Positions 42,634 to 53,141 of a DNA stretch of 64,000 nt are shown here, in pieces (the stretch's first letter is position 1; each line of letters begins with the position of its first letter). The notes under the pieces were generated by a model. It made no database searches. It worked only from the letters and a program-made list of their open reading frames with translations, and was not told the origin of the DNA. Location: assembly GCA_021401465.1 (NCBI GenBank), contig JADDMT010000003.1:310001-374000 (forward strand), in the 5' to 3' direction. The position numbers were made by a program, and so were the translations under genes. The stretch comes from Teratosphaeria epicoccoides (lineage: Eukaryota; Ascomycota; Dothideomycetes; Mycosphaerellales; Teratosphaeriaceae).

Positions 42634-44274
42634 ATGGAGCAGGACGACGCTCCTTCCATTGCGGCGGCGTTCAAGATCGTGTTCGACCAGAAAGTCGGCT
42701 ACACCATTGCCTGGCAGCGCGCGTTGCCCGATGTCGATCTCGACGGGGTTGAGTTCAAAAGCTTGCCGTCGGGCCTACATGGCGTGAAGAGCGACCTGGT
42801 GTATTTCATCCATGGACACCACCACGCCGGCGTCAGCGCCTTCGCACAGAAGCATGCAGGAGAGCATCAGCGCAATGCCAGCTTTGTTGCGATTGGCGCG
42901 CTCGTGCGTCTCCATCATGGCAGACATGGCAGATTGGGCAGGAGTTGGCTGCATGCTGCAGAGCTGAGGAACTTGGCACGGGATGTGGTGGGTAAGGTAT
43001 CTGATACAAGGCCGTTGGAGCTGTTCTGGCACAAGCACAGGCAGACCGAGCGAGTCAGCAGTCAACCTTCGTCGCCCGTGTCAGCCAAACGAGACTCAAT
43101 CCCCATGGCGCCAAGCAAGAGACATGCCCTCTCCGACAGCTGGCATGGGCTTCAGTTGGATGCCGGCGCTGCTGTAGACCACCCAGCGCTCTACATGCCC
43201 GGTCTGCTAGACTCCTTTGGACCTCTGCTCTTCCCACTCTACCGAGCTGCTCTCCTTCGCAAGCGTGTTCTCTTCCTTGGCACCCCACCAGTCCAGCGCA
43301 GCTGCTGTGTGGTATACATTCTGTCAGTGTTGGCGAGCATAACGCAAGCTATGGCTGAAGTGCTGCAGCCTGACGTCGAGCCTCTGCACCGTGCCCACCC
43401 ACTCTTTAGCGTTGGCATATCAGATATACCACGATTGTCGCAGCACAGCAAAGCCGGATGGATAGCGACGACGACTGACGACATACTGGGCGAGAAGACG
43501 AAGCTCTGGGACGTCGTGGTCGACGTGGGACCTGGAGAGACTGGCTCGAAGCGAAGATGGCCCAAAATGCGGATGTCGGACGGGAAGCCACTGAAAGCTA
43601 CTCAGCGTGACCTGAGGCGATATCGGCTCTTACGCGGCGAACTGAAGCGAATGCGTCTTGCTCGAAAGCGTTCTAGAGACAGTCTGGAAACCCGACCTGA
43701 GGATCTAGACGATGATGAGCGCGAGCCTCTCGTCCGATCCGTCACTGTGCTTAAAGAGCCTGCAGGCCCGGAGGAAATGCACAGTGGCGAGATCGAGGTC
43801 GTAGAGCCGGTATCCTGGACAGCAATGGCCTATGATAGCCTCATGTGGTGGGCCTCTGCTGGCGACGAAGAGGCCGGGGCGAAAGAAGAAATCGCAGCGG
43901 ACCAAAAACTCCTCGACGACCTGCCTGACATTCATCAAGCACTACCACAGCCAGCGAGTAGAGAGGACGCGGAGCAAAAAGAGCTCTATGAGGCTCAGCA
44001 GACGGCTACTGTGCTGACTGCGTACTTTCATCGTTTGACCGGAGTGTTCGTACAGAACCTGGCAGGCATTGTCGAAGCGGCAGACGACGAGACGGAGGAA
44101 GGCATTGAGGAGGATGCGATTGCTATCACTGCTGATGATGTGAGAAGTATGGGTCTCGACAACTGGTCCGAGACTGATAAGGCATTTGTGAAGGAGATGG
44201 TGAAGCTGTACTTCGGGCGGGAAGCAGTCGTGGCGGATGGCGGGATCAGACTCTGTGGGGTCAGAGTGTGCTGA
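42634..44274 (+). CDS. ANR2: DENND11/LCHN-like protein (Anr2-type, DUF2347/DUF4484)
   Basis: Intronless, 546 residues from MEQDDAPSIAAAFKIVFDQK. The N-terminal DENN-like part (VGYTIAWQRALPDVDLDGVEFKSLPSGLH, SDLVYFIHGHHHAGVSAF, GRLGRSWLHAAELRNLA) is the LCHN/DUF2347 signature. The middle part (YMPGLLDSFGPLLFPLYRAALLRKRVLF, FSVGISDIPRL) continues the DENN fold. The C-terminal part, after an acidic/basic linker, matches DUF4484 (ITADDVRSMGLDNWSETDKAFVKEMVKLYFGR). Proteins of this family are predicted Rab GEFs or lipid-droplet/membrane-linked DENN proteins; yeast Anr2 is poorly characterised. An in-frame ATG at 42586 would add 16 residues. It diverges from the decayed transporter, whose lost 5' end may have been removed at this junction. 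Confidence 0.87.
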   Translation: MEQDDAPSIAAAFKIVFDQKVGYTIAWQRALPDVDLDGVEFKSLPSGLHGVKSDLVYFIHGHHHAGVSAFAQKHAGEHQRNASFVAIGALVRLHHGRHGRLGRSWLHAAELRNLARDVVGKVSDTRPLELFWHKHRQTERVSSQPSSPVSAKRDSIPMAPSKRHALSDSWHGLQLDAGAAVDHPALYMPGLLDSFGPLLFPLYRAALLRKRVLFLGTPPVQRSCCVVYILSVLASITQAMAEVLQPDVEPLHRAHPLFSVGISDIPRLSQHSKAGWIATTTDDILGEKTKLWDVVVDVGPGETGSKRRWPKMRMSDGKPLKATQRDLRRYRLLRGELKRMRLARKRSRDSLETRPEDLDDDEREPLVRSVTVLKEPAGPEEMHSGEIEVVEPVSWTAMAYDSLMWWASAGDEEAGAKEEIAADQKLLDDLPDIHQALPQPASREDAEQKELYEAQQTATVLTAYFHRLTGVFVQNLAGIVEAADDETEEGIEEDAIAITADDVRSMGLDNWSETDKAFVKEMVKLYFGREAVVADGGIRLCGVRVC

Positions 44275-46409
44275 GGGCTATACAGAGTATTCGAAAGTGC
44301 GCTTCGAGATACACCTACAGAGTACAATGCAGATATGCATGACCGCCAAAATTGCCATGTGAAAGTGGTCCAAGCTTTCTTCGACGGCGCCCTCGCCTGA
44401 CCTGTGGGGCCCCTATCATGGTGTGCCACTTCGTAACACAAGCCCTTCCCGAGCGTGCACTTCCCCTCCCTTGAGTCCGCGGAGATACCGCCAAATCACA
44501 ATCTGAGGCCCACGCCAAGGCAAAGTATAATGCCAGACAAGCCGACCAGAGCAGAACACTCACCGCATGATTCCCAGCGGCCTCCTCGCCGTGTCCGCCG
44601 TTTCGAGCACATGAGCTAGTGTTCCACCACTGGAGTCCAATGACAGAAACGCCGTTACCTATTACCCACGCGCAACAGCACTCCTGACTGGCTGGAAAAT
44701 GATCCCGGAGTTGCATCACAGACGTCTTCGGGGCTAATTCGCCTTTGTCTAGGTTATGTCTGGGCTGGACTGGGAAGCTTAAGCGGCTAGGCGGCTTTGC
44801 GCGAGGAGGAAGACATGTGGGACGGCTGGGATCATGAGCTGGGCTTAGAGGCTGTGGCATGGTGTTGTGCTCGTCTTATTACCGTCTTGGGCGGTTGGCA
44901 ATATTGTAATTTCTTGCTCAACAGTACTGGGGGGATGGGAGAATTCATGTGGCGATCGTTGCATTGTGTACATGGGAGGGGAACGCGACGTAATCGACGC
45001 ATGCTGATGACATGCGCTCACTAGGCATCCCTCGTTGAAGCCAGATATTTGCAATGCTCTGTCCAGCTCGACGGCTGAGGACGAGATGATCTAGCCTAAG
45101 GCGGTGAAGTCGTTGGCTCTGGCAGTGCTGCTCGCCGGCTGCGAGGTACCACCGGCCCACCGAGCCCGCCTACGGCCAGGAATCAATGCATTGAAGCAGC
45201 CCATGTGGGCTGATAGCAAGCTCAGACACTCTGCCCCCTGCCAGCGCGCAGAATCATTTGCCTCTTGAGCGTCTTTGGACTCGGTCAAAGCGTTCAGACG
45301 ACGTTGGGAGTTTGGTGACACCTGAACAGTATCGCCTTGACCTCTTTGAGCACCTTAATGAAGCACCCATGTCCAGCAGCCGTGTTCGCAACGTCAAGCC
45401 CGTAGTGTATCGCAGCATTCTCGTGCCACCCCCAAATCTCGCGCTGCACGATAGTTTGCTCGAGCTCGGCGATCGTCCGAGCCAGATGTGGCGGCTTCCC
45501 AAGCGCATATCTTTTTCTCGACAAGCGGGTGACCTGGTCGGTAATGATCAACAAGCTGAATACGTATGTGGAGAGACCATCGTGATTGATGTCCTTGAGT
45601 CGAAGAAGCTGGTGATAGAGCCAATCCTTGGGACTGTCCGTCACCCCATAATAATCTTCGATAAGCTGTGCGGTCTGTGGCGGGGGCTGGCTAATCGCGC
45701 CTTTCTCGACCCTGGTCCTGTATAGGCCTTGACTGCATCCTGTTAGCCCTGCACATGCTATTATGGCGAATGTTCTTGACTCATGCAATGATCAATTTGG
45801 TGTAGGTAGCCTTCCATGTCCTCCCTAGGTCGCCATGGACAGACCAGGACGAGCCGCAGCCCACGGCGTACTGCGCTGCCCTGCGAACCGCCCGACGCCA
45901 GGCTGGCTCTGAAGCCTGTGCGGCCTGGGAGGATGCAGCTTCGACCGTCGTTGGGACGGAGCAAGAAACACAGTGGATGGAAGTTTGCTCGGAAACTTTA
46001 TAAGAGAGCGACCACAGACTTCATCGGCTGCGGCTTTGGGCGTTTTGCGGCAACACACTCGCATGTGATGCCTCGCTTCCGCAGCTGCTAAGTCTCATGT
46101 GACCTTGACGAAATATCAGCGCCTCGACCAGACTGCGCCAAAAGTCTCTGTTGCGTCAGCTGTCAGTCCCATGGTAGTTGCTGCTGGAAGTGGGAAGCTC
46201 GCCAGCACATGACATTTTGTTCGAGCGAACAGCAGACTCGAACAGTCTTTGCTTTGATTCGATAGCCGCGCATGTCTACCCCGTGAGGATTCGTACGACA
46301 GCGGATCACCAGAGCGGTGCATTCAAGTCGAGCATCCGACATCCCATGCGCCCGACCCCTGGACCATCGGCATCCTTGACTTCTTTGGTACTCGAAGTGC
46401 CAGAGCATT
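44275..46409. other. Intergenic region with one doubtful minus-strand frame
   Basis: 2.1 kb between convergent ANR2 and FSF1. Apart from the candidate at 45294-45788, listed separately, no supported gene was found. Confidence 0.5.
45294..45788 (-). other. Possible fragment of a regulatory-type protein gene
   Basis: A 164-codon minus-strand frame. The central ~85 residues look helical and protein-like (AQLIEDYYGVTDSPKDWLYH, LLRLKDINHDGLSTYVFSLL, RTIAELEQTIVQREIWGWHE). The style vaguely recalls the helical regulatory region of fungal zinc-cluster factors, but no signature is present. A further coding-like minus-strand stretch upstream (about 45985-45790, ending WKATYTKLIIA) is in another frame, so the locus may be a worn multi-exon gene. 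No confident product can be assembled. Confidence 0.3.
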
Positions 46410-47617
46410 TTAGATCCCTCGATTGAACTCTACCTTGCCGTCCTCCCCGCCCTTCTCCCAGAAGTCCTCTTCCAGGCTCCTAGCCGACACGGCCTGCCTT
46501 TGCGGAAATGCCGCCAGCGCTAATGGCAACGCAAAGATACTCGTTCCCAAGATCAGACCCAAATTCAACGGCAACATCATCTTTGGCCTCTGCTTCAGCC
46601 ACTCGGTTCTTTGCAACCGCACAAGGATCAATGGTGGCAAGACCATGATGGGCGTCGCGTTGAGCACCCTCGAGATCGCAGTCTCACCGACAGCCAGCGT
46701 GGCAGCCTTTTTCGACTTGCCGAGAGACTCCAGCGGCTGCCGAGCTTCCTCGCGGTTCTTGCGCTGCTCCACAGACTCGCTGGGGTAGACATCAATGCCA
46801 AGTCGGATCTCTTCGCCACGCATCAGGAACACATTGAGCACCCCTGCGCTTGCTACAGCGGCAAACGGGACCAATCTGCCGAGGGTTGTCCTCACAGCAG
46901 GGCTCAACCGTTTCAGTCTCGGGACCAAGCTGTTCAGTCCGACGGCAACTGAGCATGATGCGCCAACAGCCAAGAAGTAGGACTTGAGGACGGTAGATGT
47001 GGAAAGCGGAGTCGACTTGTTGGCATTGGCGTTGTTGATCCCGACATTGAGAGACTGGTTAGCAATTTGCCAGCCAATCGTACCAGCGGTTGAGAGATTC
47101 GGCGTCAGCATGCCGGCTGTGACGACCAAGTTGGAGATGACAAAGCATGACATGCGGAAGGGCAGGAACACCGGCTCGCCAGTGTCTGTGTCTCACAAGT
47201 CAGCGCGCTTGATTGGTGTTTTCAGGGATTTTGGACGTAGGCGCGTACCAGGATGCAGTGTCGAGTCCACTATCTTCTTCGCCTGCCATAGCTCAGGACT
47301 CAATGACTGGATCTGGCCTTGCTTGTATGCTTTGATGAGAGACTTGGCATGTTCGAGGCCGGCGGAGGATGTAAAGAGGGTTCTGGGTGATCAGTTAGTC
47401 CACTGCATGTCCAGTATCTCTTGGGTCTGTACGGATTCAACATATGAGCAGGCATACTGACCCGTCCCAGTATTGCTGTCTCGATGGCGTTAAGTTCACT
47501 ACTCTGGTCTCACCTCGGGTCTGATATGTCTGCTGAGTGCTTCACTCTCCCCCAATAAGTGTTTAGATCATGTCTCGAGGCCGGCAGATCTCTGCTTCCT
47601 GACAACGACTCGGACAT
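46410..47617 (-). CDS. FSF1: Sideroflexin (mitochondrial serine/amino-acid carrier family)
   Basis: Inner-mitochondrial-membrane protein; animal SFXN1 imports serine for one-carbon metabolism, and yeast Fsf1 is the fungal relative. Three exons: 47617-47514, 47382-47249 and 47185-46410, giving 337 residues (yeast Fsf1 has 327). The N-terminus (SGSRDLPASRHDLNTYWGRV) and exon 2 (GLEHAKSLIKAYKQGQIQSL, ELWQAKKIVDSTLHP) are typical. Intron 2 (63 bp) splits the Asp codon of the hallmark HPDTGEPVFLPFRMS. Intron 1 is 131 bp, with branch CTAAC and acceptor CCCAG. Membrane segments include FVISNLVVTAGML, YFLAVGASCSVAVGLNSL and LPLNLGLILGTSIFALPLAL. The conserved Asn/Pro-rich end of TM1 and the motif NATPIMVLPPL are intact. 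Confidence 0.94.
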
Positions 47618-48407
47618 TGCGTCCAGCGCTCCGTCGCTGCTATGCGAGCGCACGGCGAGCGCTTCAAGGTCTCTGCGACGATGTTTCTATGGTCGCTGAA
47701 GGATACATGTAAGAAACAATGTGCGGTCCCGAGGTCCCGGAGTCGTCGCGGTGAAGGCGGGAATCGAAGTTAATCCGCCTCCGGCATGCTTCAAATTCGA
47801 TCAAGTTCATCTTCTTGTAACTCCCTTTCTTTCCTCGCACTTACTCATGACACGCATCTTCGAAGATTTGATAGACCAGCAGCATATCTGACACGCGTTG
47901 TCTTCGCACTGTCAGAAGCGTGCATTATACGAATTTCCGTAGCAACAGCAAGTCTCATTCCGCGCTCGATCTTGCACCTCCCGTCACAGGTCTTGAGCTG
48001 GTCATATAGACTGTATCATGTACAGCATATATGCATGAGACAAAAGCAATCGTTCCGACGGTCTTTGAGTACGAGCCGGCTGTATGCGCTGTGGTCGAGT
48101 CTCGTAATTTACCTGTCGACACAGCTACTTGATGATTCTTCCCCCCCCTCCCCTCGTTCCCACTTCAAAGTCGCCCCCCAAACACGTCGTCTGCTTCTTG
48201 TGGCTTTTCGTATATGATACCTTGGCTAGCCAATCAGCAGTGCGAGCATGTCGCTGATCTACTACATGTATCTTCGTTCGAGGTCGTCTCATTCAATGAA
48301 TTCTCTCAAAAGTACATTATACATGTTTCCACTTCTTCTGACATCACAGCTCCCCAACGTCTCCGCAACGACCTACAGCATTAATGTTCTCTTCGAAGCT
48401 GACATAG
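47618..48407. promoter_or_regulatory. Divergent promoter region of FSF1 and the F-box gene
   Basis: 790 bp between two divergent start codons, presumably holding both promoters. A 143-codon plus-strand frame (47786-48217) is Ser/Arg/Leu-rich without features. No specific site is claimed. Confidence 0.5.
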
Positions 48408-50276
48408 GTGGCACGTTGGCAGAACAGGATGCAAGACCCGTTGACAAAGCTTCCGCCTGAATTGATCCTGAGAATCCTCGAATTCACGCCTCGAGCGTCC
48501 TTGCCATCGTTGACCAGCGCATCTAGAGCTTGGCATAAGTTTATCGACGAGATTCATCAAGACGCAATCTATTCATCCTCGACGAAGACCGACCACCCGC
48601 CGGGAGCCAGGAACTTGGACTTTGTCAACAATGCTACCAGCTTCGCAAAATACTATGCAAGCACCTCTTGGAAAGACTTGTGTCGCCGCCAAACCATCCT
48701 GTCTCGCAATTGGGACACCGATCAACCCGTGACGAGGGAAAGTGTCATCCAAATCGGACATGCTCCTGTGTGGCGATTCAGGCCAGACTTCAGACGTAGA
48801 TTTTTCGTGTCGACGTCTCAGGCTGGTGGCTTGAATGTCACAGACATGGATTCTGGGCAGTCGCTCTGGAGATTGGGGTCCGCGTTGCATGCCGGTAATA
48901 CTGGACAGGATACAGCACGGCCATATGCCCGTTTGGAATATCAGGACGGCACAGCTTGCTTTGACCGAGAAGGCGATGCGATTGAAGTCTGGAAGACAGA
49001 CGTGGAGGATGGGATGGGTCGAGGGGAGTTCAGACGAGTCGCCGTGCTTGAGCATGAATGTCAGACTCGGGGCTTCCAGCTATCCTACAAAACCTTATGT
49101 GTTGTCTCAACTGAGGGTAAAGGATTCGTCTACGATTTCAAGGAGACACCACCGAGTCTGGCAAAGGTGCTGGACATCGAACATAATGCTGTTGGTCACC
49201 TGGACCAGAATGAAGATGTGGTTATGTACGGCATGGGCGATAGTGGCTACCACGTTCATTCCAAGGCCACAGGTGAACTGCTGACTATCCTGAGTCCTAG
49301 TCAGTGTGAGGACTTTTACCATATTAAACATCCGCTGCCCCGGACAGCTCGTCCTGCAGGTCCCGGCAGACACGGTCCTACAGTCCGCAGCTTCCCTCCT
49401 GAGAGCCCAAAGACCGATCGTCTGGCACCAATCACGATACACCGAAACCACTTTCCCAGGCCTGACGATGCCCAGACGGCCCTAGAGGAGGACGAGTGGG
49501 GTGCCGGCATGCTGCACGGTGATCTAATGGTTGGCGTCAGTCGCGGCGGACGGGTGCTTGTTTGCACCGGTTGGAAGAAGGCTTTGCAGAAAGGCGGCAA
49601 GCCTGAGAGTATGACGATCATCGAATGCGACACTGACGGCACGAGCTTCGATCTTGGTGGCTGGCTTTCAGTAAGGGAACGCAGACTCATGTTCGAAGTT
49701 CAGGATCGCGTCTATGTTGTGGCGCTCGATGATGAGGGCCATGTGCAGGCGACAGGAGAGATGAAGCAAGGGAGGGCAAGCTGGTGCTACGTCACAAGCT
49801 CGGCGCCTCAGCTCGCTATACCAGTCAGCTTTATGGCGATTTATGACGACTGCATCATGCATACCTACATGGTGAGTTCTATGAATCGCTCGCCGCTGTA
49901 GAAGAACCCACATAGTCCGTCCCTGACGCACAACATGCAGACCCTTGGCTGGCGCCAACACAATCGTTCACACGATGCGAACCTGGAAGAGGAGATAGGG
50001 CCAGCTCGTATCTTTCCGACCAAGACTATTCGTGTCCTGAGCCTGGCGCCGGATTTGAGTGGCACAGGCAGCGAGGCTTCATCACCCGTGCTTTGGGAGC
50101 CCAACAGAGTCGATCGGGAGCAGCAAGAGACCGAGATCGCTCAAGCGGGGATCTTGGGACTGGTGACAATGCTGGGTAATCAGCTGGAAGAGGAGGAAGA
50201 CGCAATGCTGGAAGAGGCGCTCATCGGGCTAGAAGCGGACGACGAGGACGAAGATGGAGATGGAGATATGGTCTAG
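48408..50276 (+). CDS. F-box protein with beta-propeller-like C-terminal region
   Basis: Two exons, 48408-49871 and 49941-50276, giving 599 residues. The F-box is near the N-terminus (LTKLPPELILRILEFTPRAS, LTSASRAWHKFIDEI), followed by KYYASTSWKDLCRRQ and a long beta-rich region (APVWRFRPDFRRRFF, LCVVSTEGKGFVYDF, GMGDSGYHVHSKATGELL) that looks like a divergent propeller presenting substrates to an SCF ubiquitin ligase. The 69-bp intron (ATG|GTGAGT...CATGCAG) joins HTYM to TLGWRQHNRSHDANLEEEIG. The tail is very acidic (EEEEDAMLEEALIGLEADDE). The start could instead be the ATG at 48429 (MQDPLTKLPPE). The substrate is unknown. The F-box is seen directly; propeller and SCF role are inference. Confidence 0.85.
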
Positions 50277-50945
50277 AGCGGAGATATATGTACACATGCC
50301 TCGTGCCAGCGGGTCTTAATATACTCGTCCAGTATGGATAGGTAGGTAAGCCTATGGTGGCGGCGAACTTTCCAGATGTTGATAACAGGAGATACGCACC
50401 AAATCGCCCAACATCGACTTCCATAGCTTCTTCACCTACCTTTCGAATCCTTCCGCCCTCTTCGCATCCAGTCTCTATTTTCAATGCCAGGACTTTTGTT
50501 CAAACATCACAAAAACACATCCGCGCACATAGCAGACCTTAACGAACAGTTCTGTATGTTCTGATATGTTGCCGCGCGTTGTAGCCGTTAAGGAACCGCT
50601 TTTGTTGTTACGAGGCCATACGGGATCTTGGCGTCACGCGGATGGCAGTCTTGAATACATGGCAGATTCAGGTTTCGAACGATCTAGCAAAGATCCTCGC
50701 TGTGTCCGTTGGAGGCAGGAACCTTCCATTGGCATCGATAGCGAAGCCTGCAAGATCTGGATGATCCACCTGGGCGAATATGGTGCTCGTGTGGGGGGCA
50801 AGACGAAATGATGGTTTGCTGGGATTTGAGAAAGCAGCCCAACAAGAAGATCGGGCGGACATGAGTGAGACGCTGTTGTGCTGTCTCATCAGGTCACTAT
50901 TCAGAACATATAGAGCGCTCACAAGACTGCCGCAGGGAAAGGTTT
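50277..50945. other. Convergent intergenic region
   Basis: 3' flanks of the F-box gene (plus) and the ferric reductase gene (minus). Nothing recognised. Confidence 0.55.
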
Positions 50946-53141
50946 TCAATACGAGAACCCCTCTTCCTGGAACTCGACGCACCCGTTTTCCACCTGCTGC
51001 CTTACAGCCGCCCTTACACTATCAGCAAACGCACCGGGACCACAAACTGTAACACCCACTGCCCCAATCCGTCCCGCTATTTCCTTCTTCATGATAGACT
51101 CCGGGTTACACCTTCCCGGAAGCATCTGCACTGAGCCGGTACTACTGCTCACTTCCCCCTTGTGCCTCGGCTTGGTGACATAGAGCTGTATCCGCAAGAT
51201 GTCCCTCCGGCCTTCCATCCGGAGAATCTCATCCATCCACTTCCGCACCCACTCTAGGCACTCGGTGTTCGGAACAGACCATACGAGCAAGACTTTGCGG
51301 GTTGAAGAGGTGCCGGCTTGGTATTGCAGGATGAGGTGGTGCAGGTAGCCCAAGCAATGCGTGATTCCAACGCCTCCTGCAAACAGGATGACGGTGCCGT
51401 AGCTGCTCATGTTGTCGTGGCCGCCATACGGACCTTCGACGGCTCCCCAGGTGGTGAGTTTGCCGGTCGTGGTTTGGCGGGCTTTCTGGTAGAGCTTGCG
51501 GGTAAGGCCATTTCGGGCTCTCATGATCAGGGATACAGAGGTGACTGCGCTGTCTCGTGGAAGTGCAATGTCGCGGAGCTCGGGATGGTGGTCAGGTTCG
51601 GGACTTGTGGTGATGGTCGAGGTGACCGCAGTAGACATCTTGCGTGCAGACATGGAGGGTCTTTGGATTGCGCTTGTGGATCCTTCGCCCATTGTGAAGC
51701 TTTCGTCTCTTCTGAAGCTTGGTCGCCTGCCATCACGATTGCCGTTTGCCGTCCGAGCTAGACTGGCAGCCATCTTTTCCACATCAACCTCACTCATTGG
51801 CGAGATCGGTGTCCTTTGCGGGTTTTCTGCCCAGGCTATCGAGAAAGGATGGCTACTCCACAAGGCGAATTGCGGTAGGTATGCATGCACATGACATCCT
51901 GGCTGCCAACGCCAGGGTCTTGATAGCTCGAAAGTCACTCTGCATGCCTCTGCTGGCAAGGCTTCGATCGTCACCTTCGTGATACCTTTTTGCAGGCTGT
52001 AGTTCTGCCAGAGGATTCGTAGCGTTCGCCACCCGATTTCCATCGCCCAAAACGCAACCACAAGCTGCAACCATGGGAATTGCGGCAAGTTGGCATGGCC
52101 CAAATGGACCCATACTCCGGCGATAGCGAGTCCTGCCAAGAGTCTGTGTCCGTTGATGAAGAGTTCATACATTGCGTGCCGGACCGGACTCCAGGCTTGG
52201 ATGAGAAGTGTGGCCATGGCGCATGTGCCAATCATGCCAAACGTATACGAGGTAGACGTTTGTATCTGCACTCGTACCTGATACACCCCTCCAGCGGTCA
52301 TCGCGTTGGCGCCCCAGCTCATCGTGTGGACGATCGCCTCGGAGATGAGCATTCGGGCGCACCATCGGTGCAGCAGATTGAATGTGTCGTAGCTGACCTT
52401 GAGTAAGGGAATCAGCGGATTGTTGCGAAGCGCGAAGAGAACTGTCGGTATCAAGTTGAAGGCCGCGAGGGATCCAGATCGTCCTCTGAGCTCGGCCAGC
52501 ACGCTATCGGCGTCTGTCCTATCCCAGGAGAGTGCCAGCATGTACGCCACATTCGACGCGCAGTACAGGACCAGCAAGACCGTATGGAATCTCCCCGGCA
52601 CGCAGCCCATATCGATGTGATGCGTTCGGTTCAGCACAATCTCCCTGTTGTGCCGGTTCTTACCCAGTGGCGCGTACAGCAACTGCTTCTTCACTTTGGC
52701 CCACCAAAGGCTGCGATGGTGAGTCCAGTATCCATGCGCATCTGGCCGTCCCATTGTGAAAAGCTTTCGGAAGTAGGCGTTGACGGAGTGTACGAGGCAG
52801 TATGCGACTGTAACGACCAAAAGCGTCAGGAAGCATCCAAGCAGTATGTTGATGTACAAGTAGTTTGCTTTCTGCGAAACGCCGCTGAGCCCATAGCTGT
52901 ATTGTTCGGCGGCACCTGAGAAGTTGAACCGCCTATGGTCGCCCGTGTCCGTAATGGGTCCGCCACGTTGCCAGGGATCCGGGACAGGATCTGGTAATGG
53001 GTTCGCGACAGGTGTTGCCACCCGAGGCGCCATTCTATTTCTTAAGACAGCATGCGCTGCACCGACGACGTCAGCCAAATGGTGTGAAGTGGTATCTCTA
53101 ACCCCGCCAGCGAGGTGAGAGAGTAACTGAGGATTCGGCAT
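50946..53141 (-). CDS. Ferric reductase-like transmembrane oxidoreductase (FRE/NOX superfamily)
   Basis: Transmembrane flavocytochrome that passes electrons from cytosolic NADPH via FAD and two hemes to an extracytoplasmic acceptor, usually Fe(III)/Cu(II). Intronless, 731 residues. The first membrane segment is at about residues 93-118; the heme-ligand pairs are His258/His272 and His332/His346, each with the exact 14-residue spacing of the family. The FAD-binding motif is HPFS (431-434), with the NADPH-binding GGVGITHCLG and a C-terminal CGPG. About 100 residues of Ser/Thr-rich sequence are inserted within the FAD domain after HPFSIAWAEN. There is no clear signal peptide; an ATG at 53033 (MAPRVATPV) is an alternative start. 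A single GATA core (TTATCT on the plus strand at 53238) lies about 100 bp upstream, too little to prove iron regulation. No multicopper oxidase/permease partner is adjacent. Confidence 0.94.
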   Translation of the reverse strand: MPNPQLLSHLAGGVRDTTSHHLADVVGAAHAVLRNRMAPRVATPVANPLPDPVPDPWQRGGPITDTGDHRRFNFSGAAEQYSYGLSGVSQKANYLYINILLGCFLTLLVVTVAYCLVHSVNAYFRKLFTMGRPDAHGYWTHHRSLWWAKVKKQLLYAPLGKNRHNREIVLNRTHHIDMGCVPGRFHTVLLVLYCASNVAYMLALSWDRTDADSVLAELRGRSGSLAAFNLIPTVLFALRNNPLIPLLKVSYDTFNLLHRWCARMLISEAIVHTMSWGANAMTAGGVYQVRVQIQTSTSYTFGMIGTCAMATLLIQAWSPVRHAMYELFINGHRLLAGLAIAGVWVHLGHANLPQFPWLQLVVAFWAMEIGWRTLRILWQNYSLQKGITKVTIEALPAEACRVTFELSRPWRWQPGCHVHAYLPQFALWSSHPFSIAWAENPQRTPISPMSEVDVEKMAASLARTANGNRDGRRPSFRRDESFTMGEGSTSAIQRPSMSARKMSTAVTSTITTSPEPDHHPELRDIALPRDSAVTSVSLIMRARNGLTRKLYQKARQTTTGKLTTWGAVEGPYGGHDNMSSYGTVILFAGGVGITHCLGYLHHLILQYQAGTSSTRKVLLVWSVPNTECLEWVRKWMDEILRMEGRRDILRIQLYVTKPRHKGEVSSSTGSVQMLPGRCNPESIMKKEIAGRIGAVGVTVCGPGAFADSVRAAVRQQVENGCVEFQEEGFSY

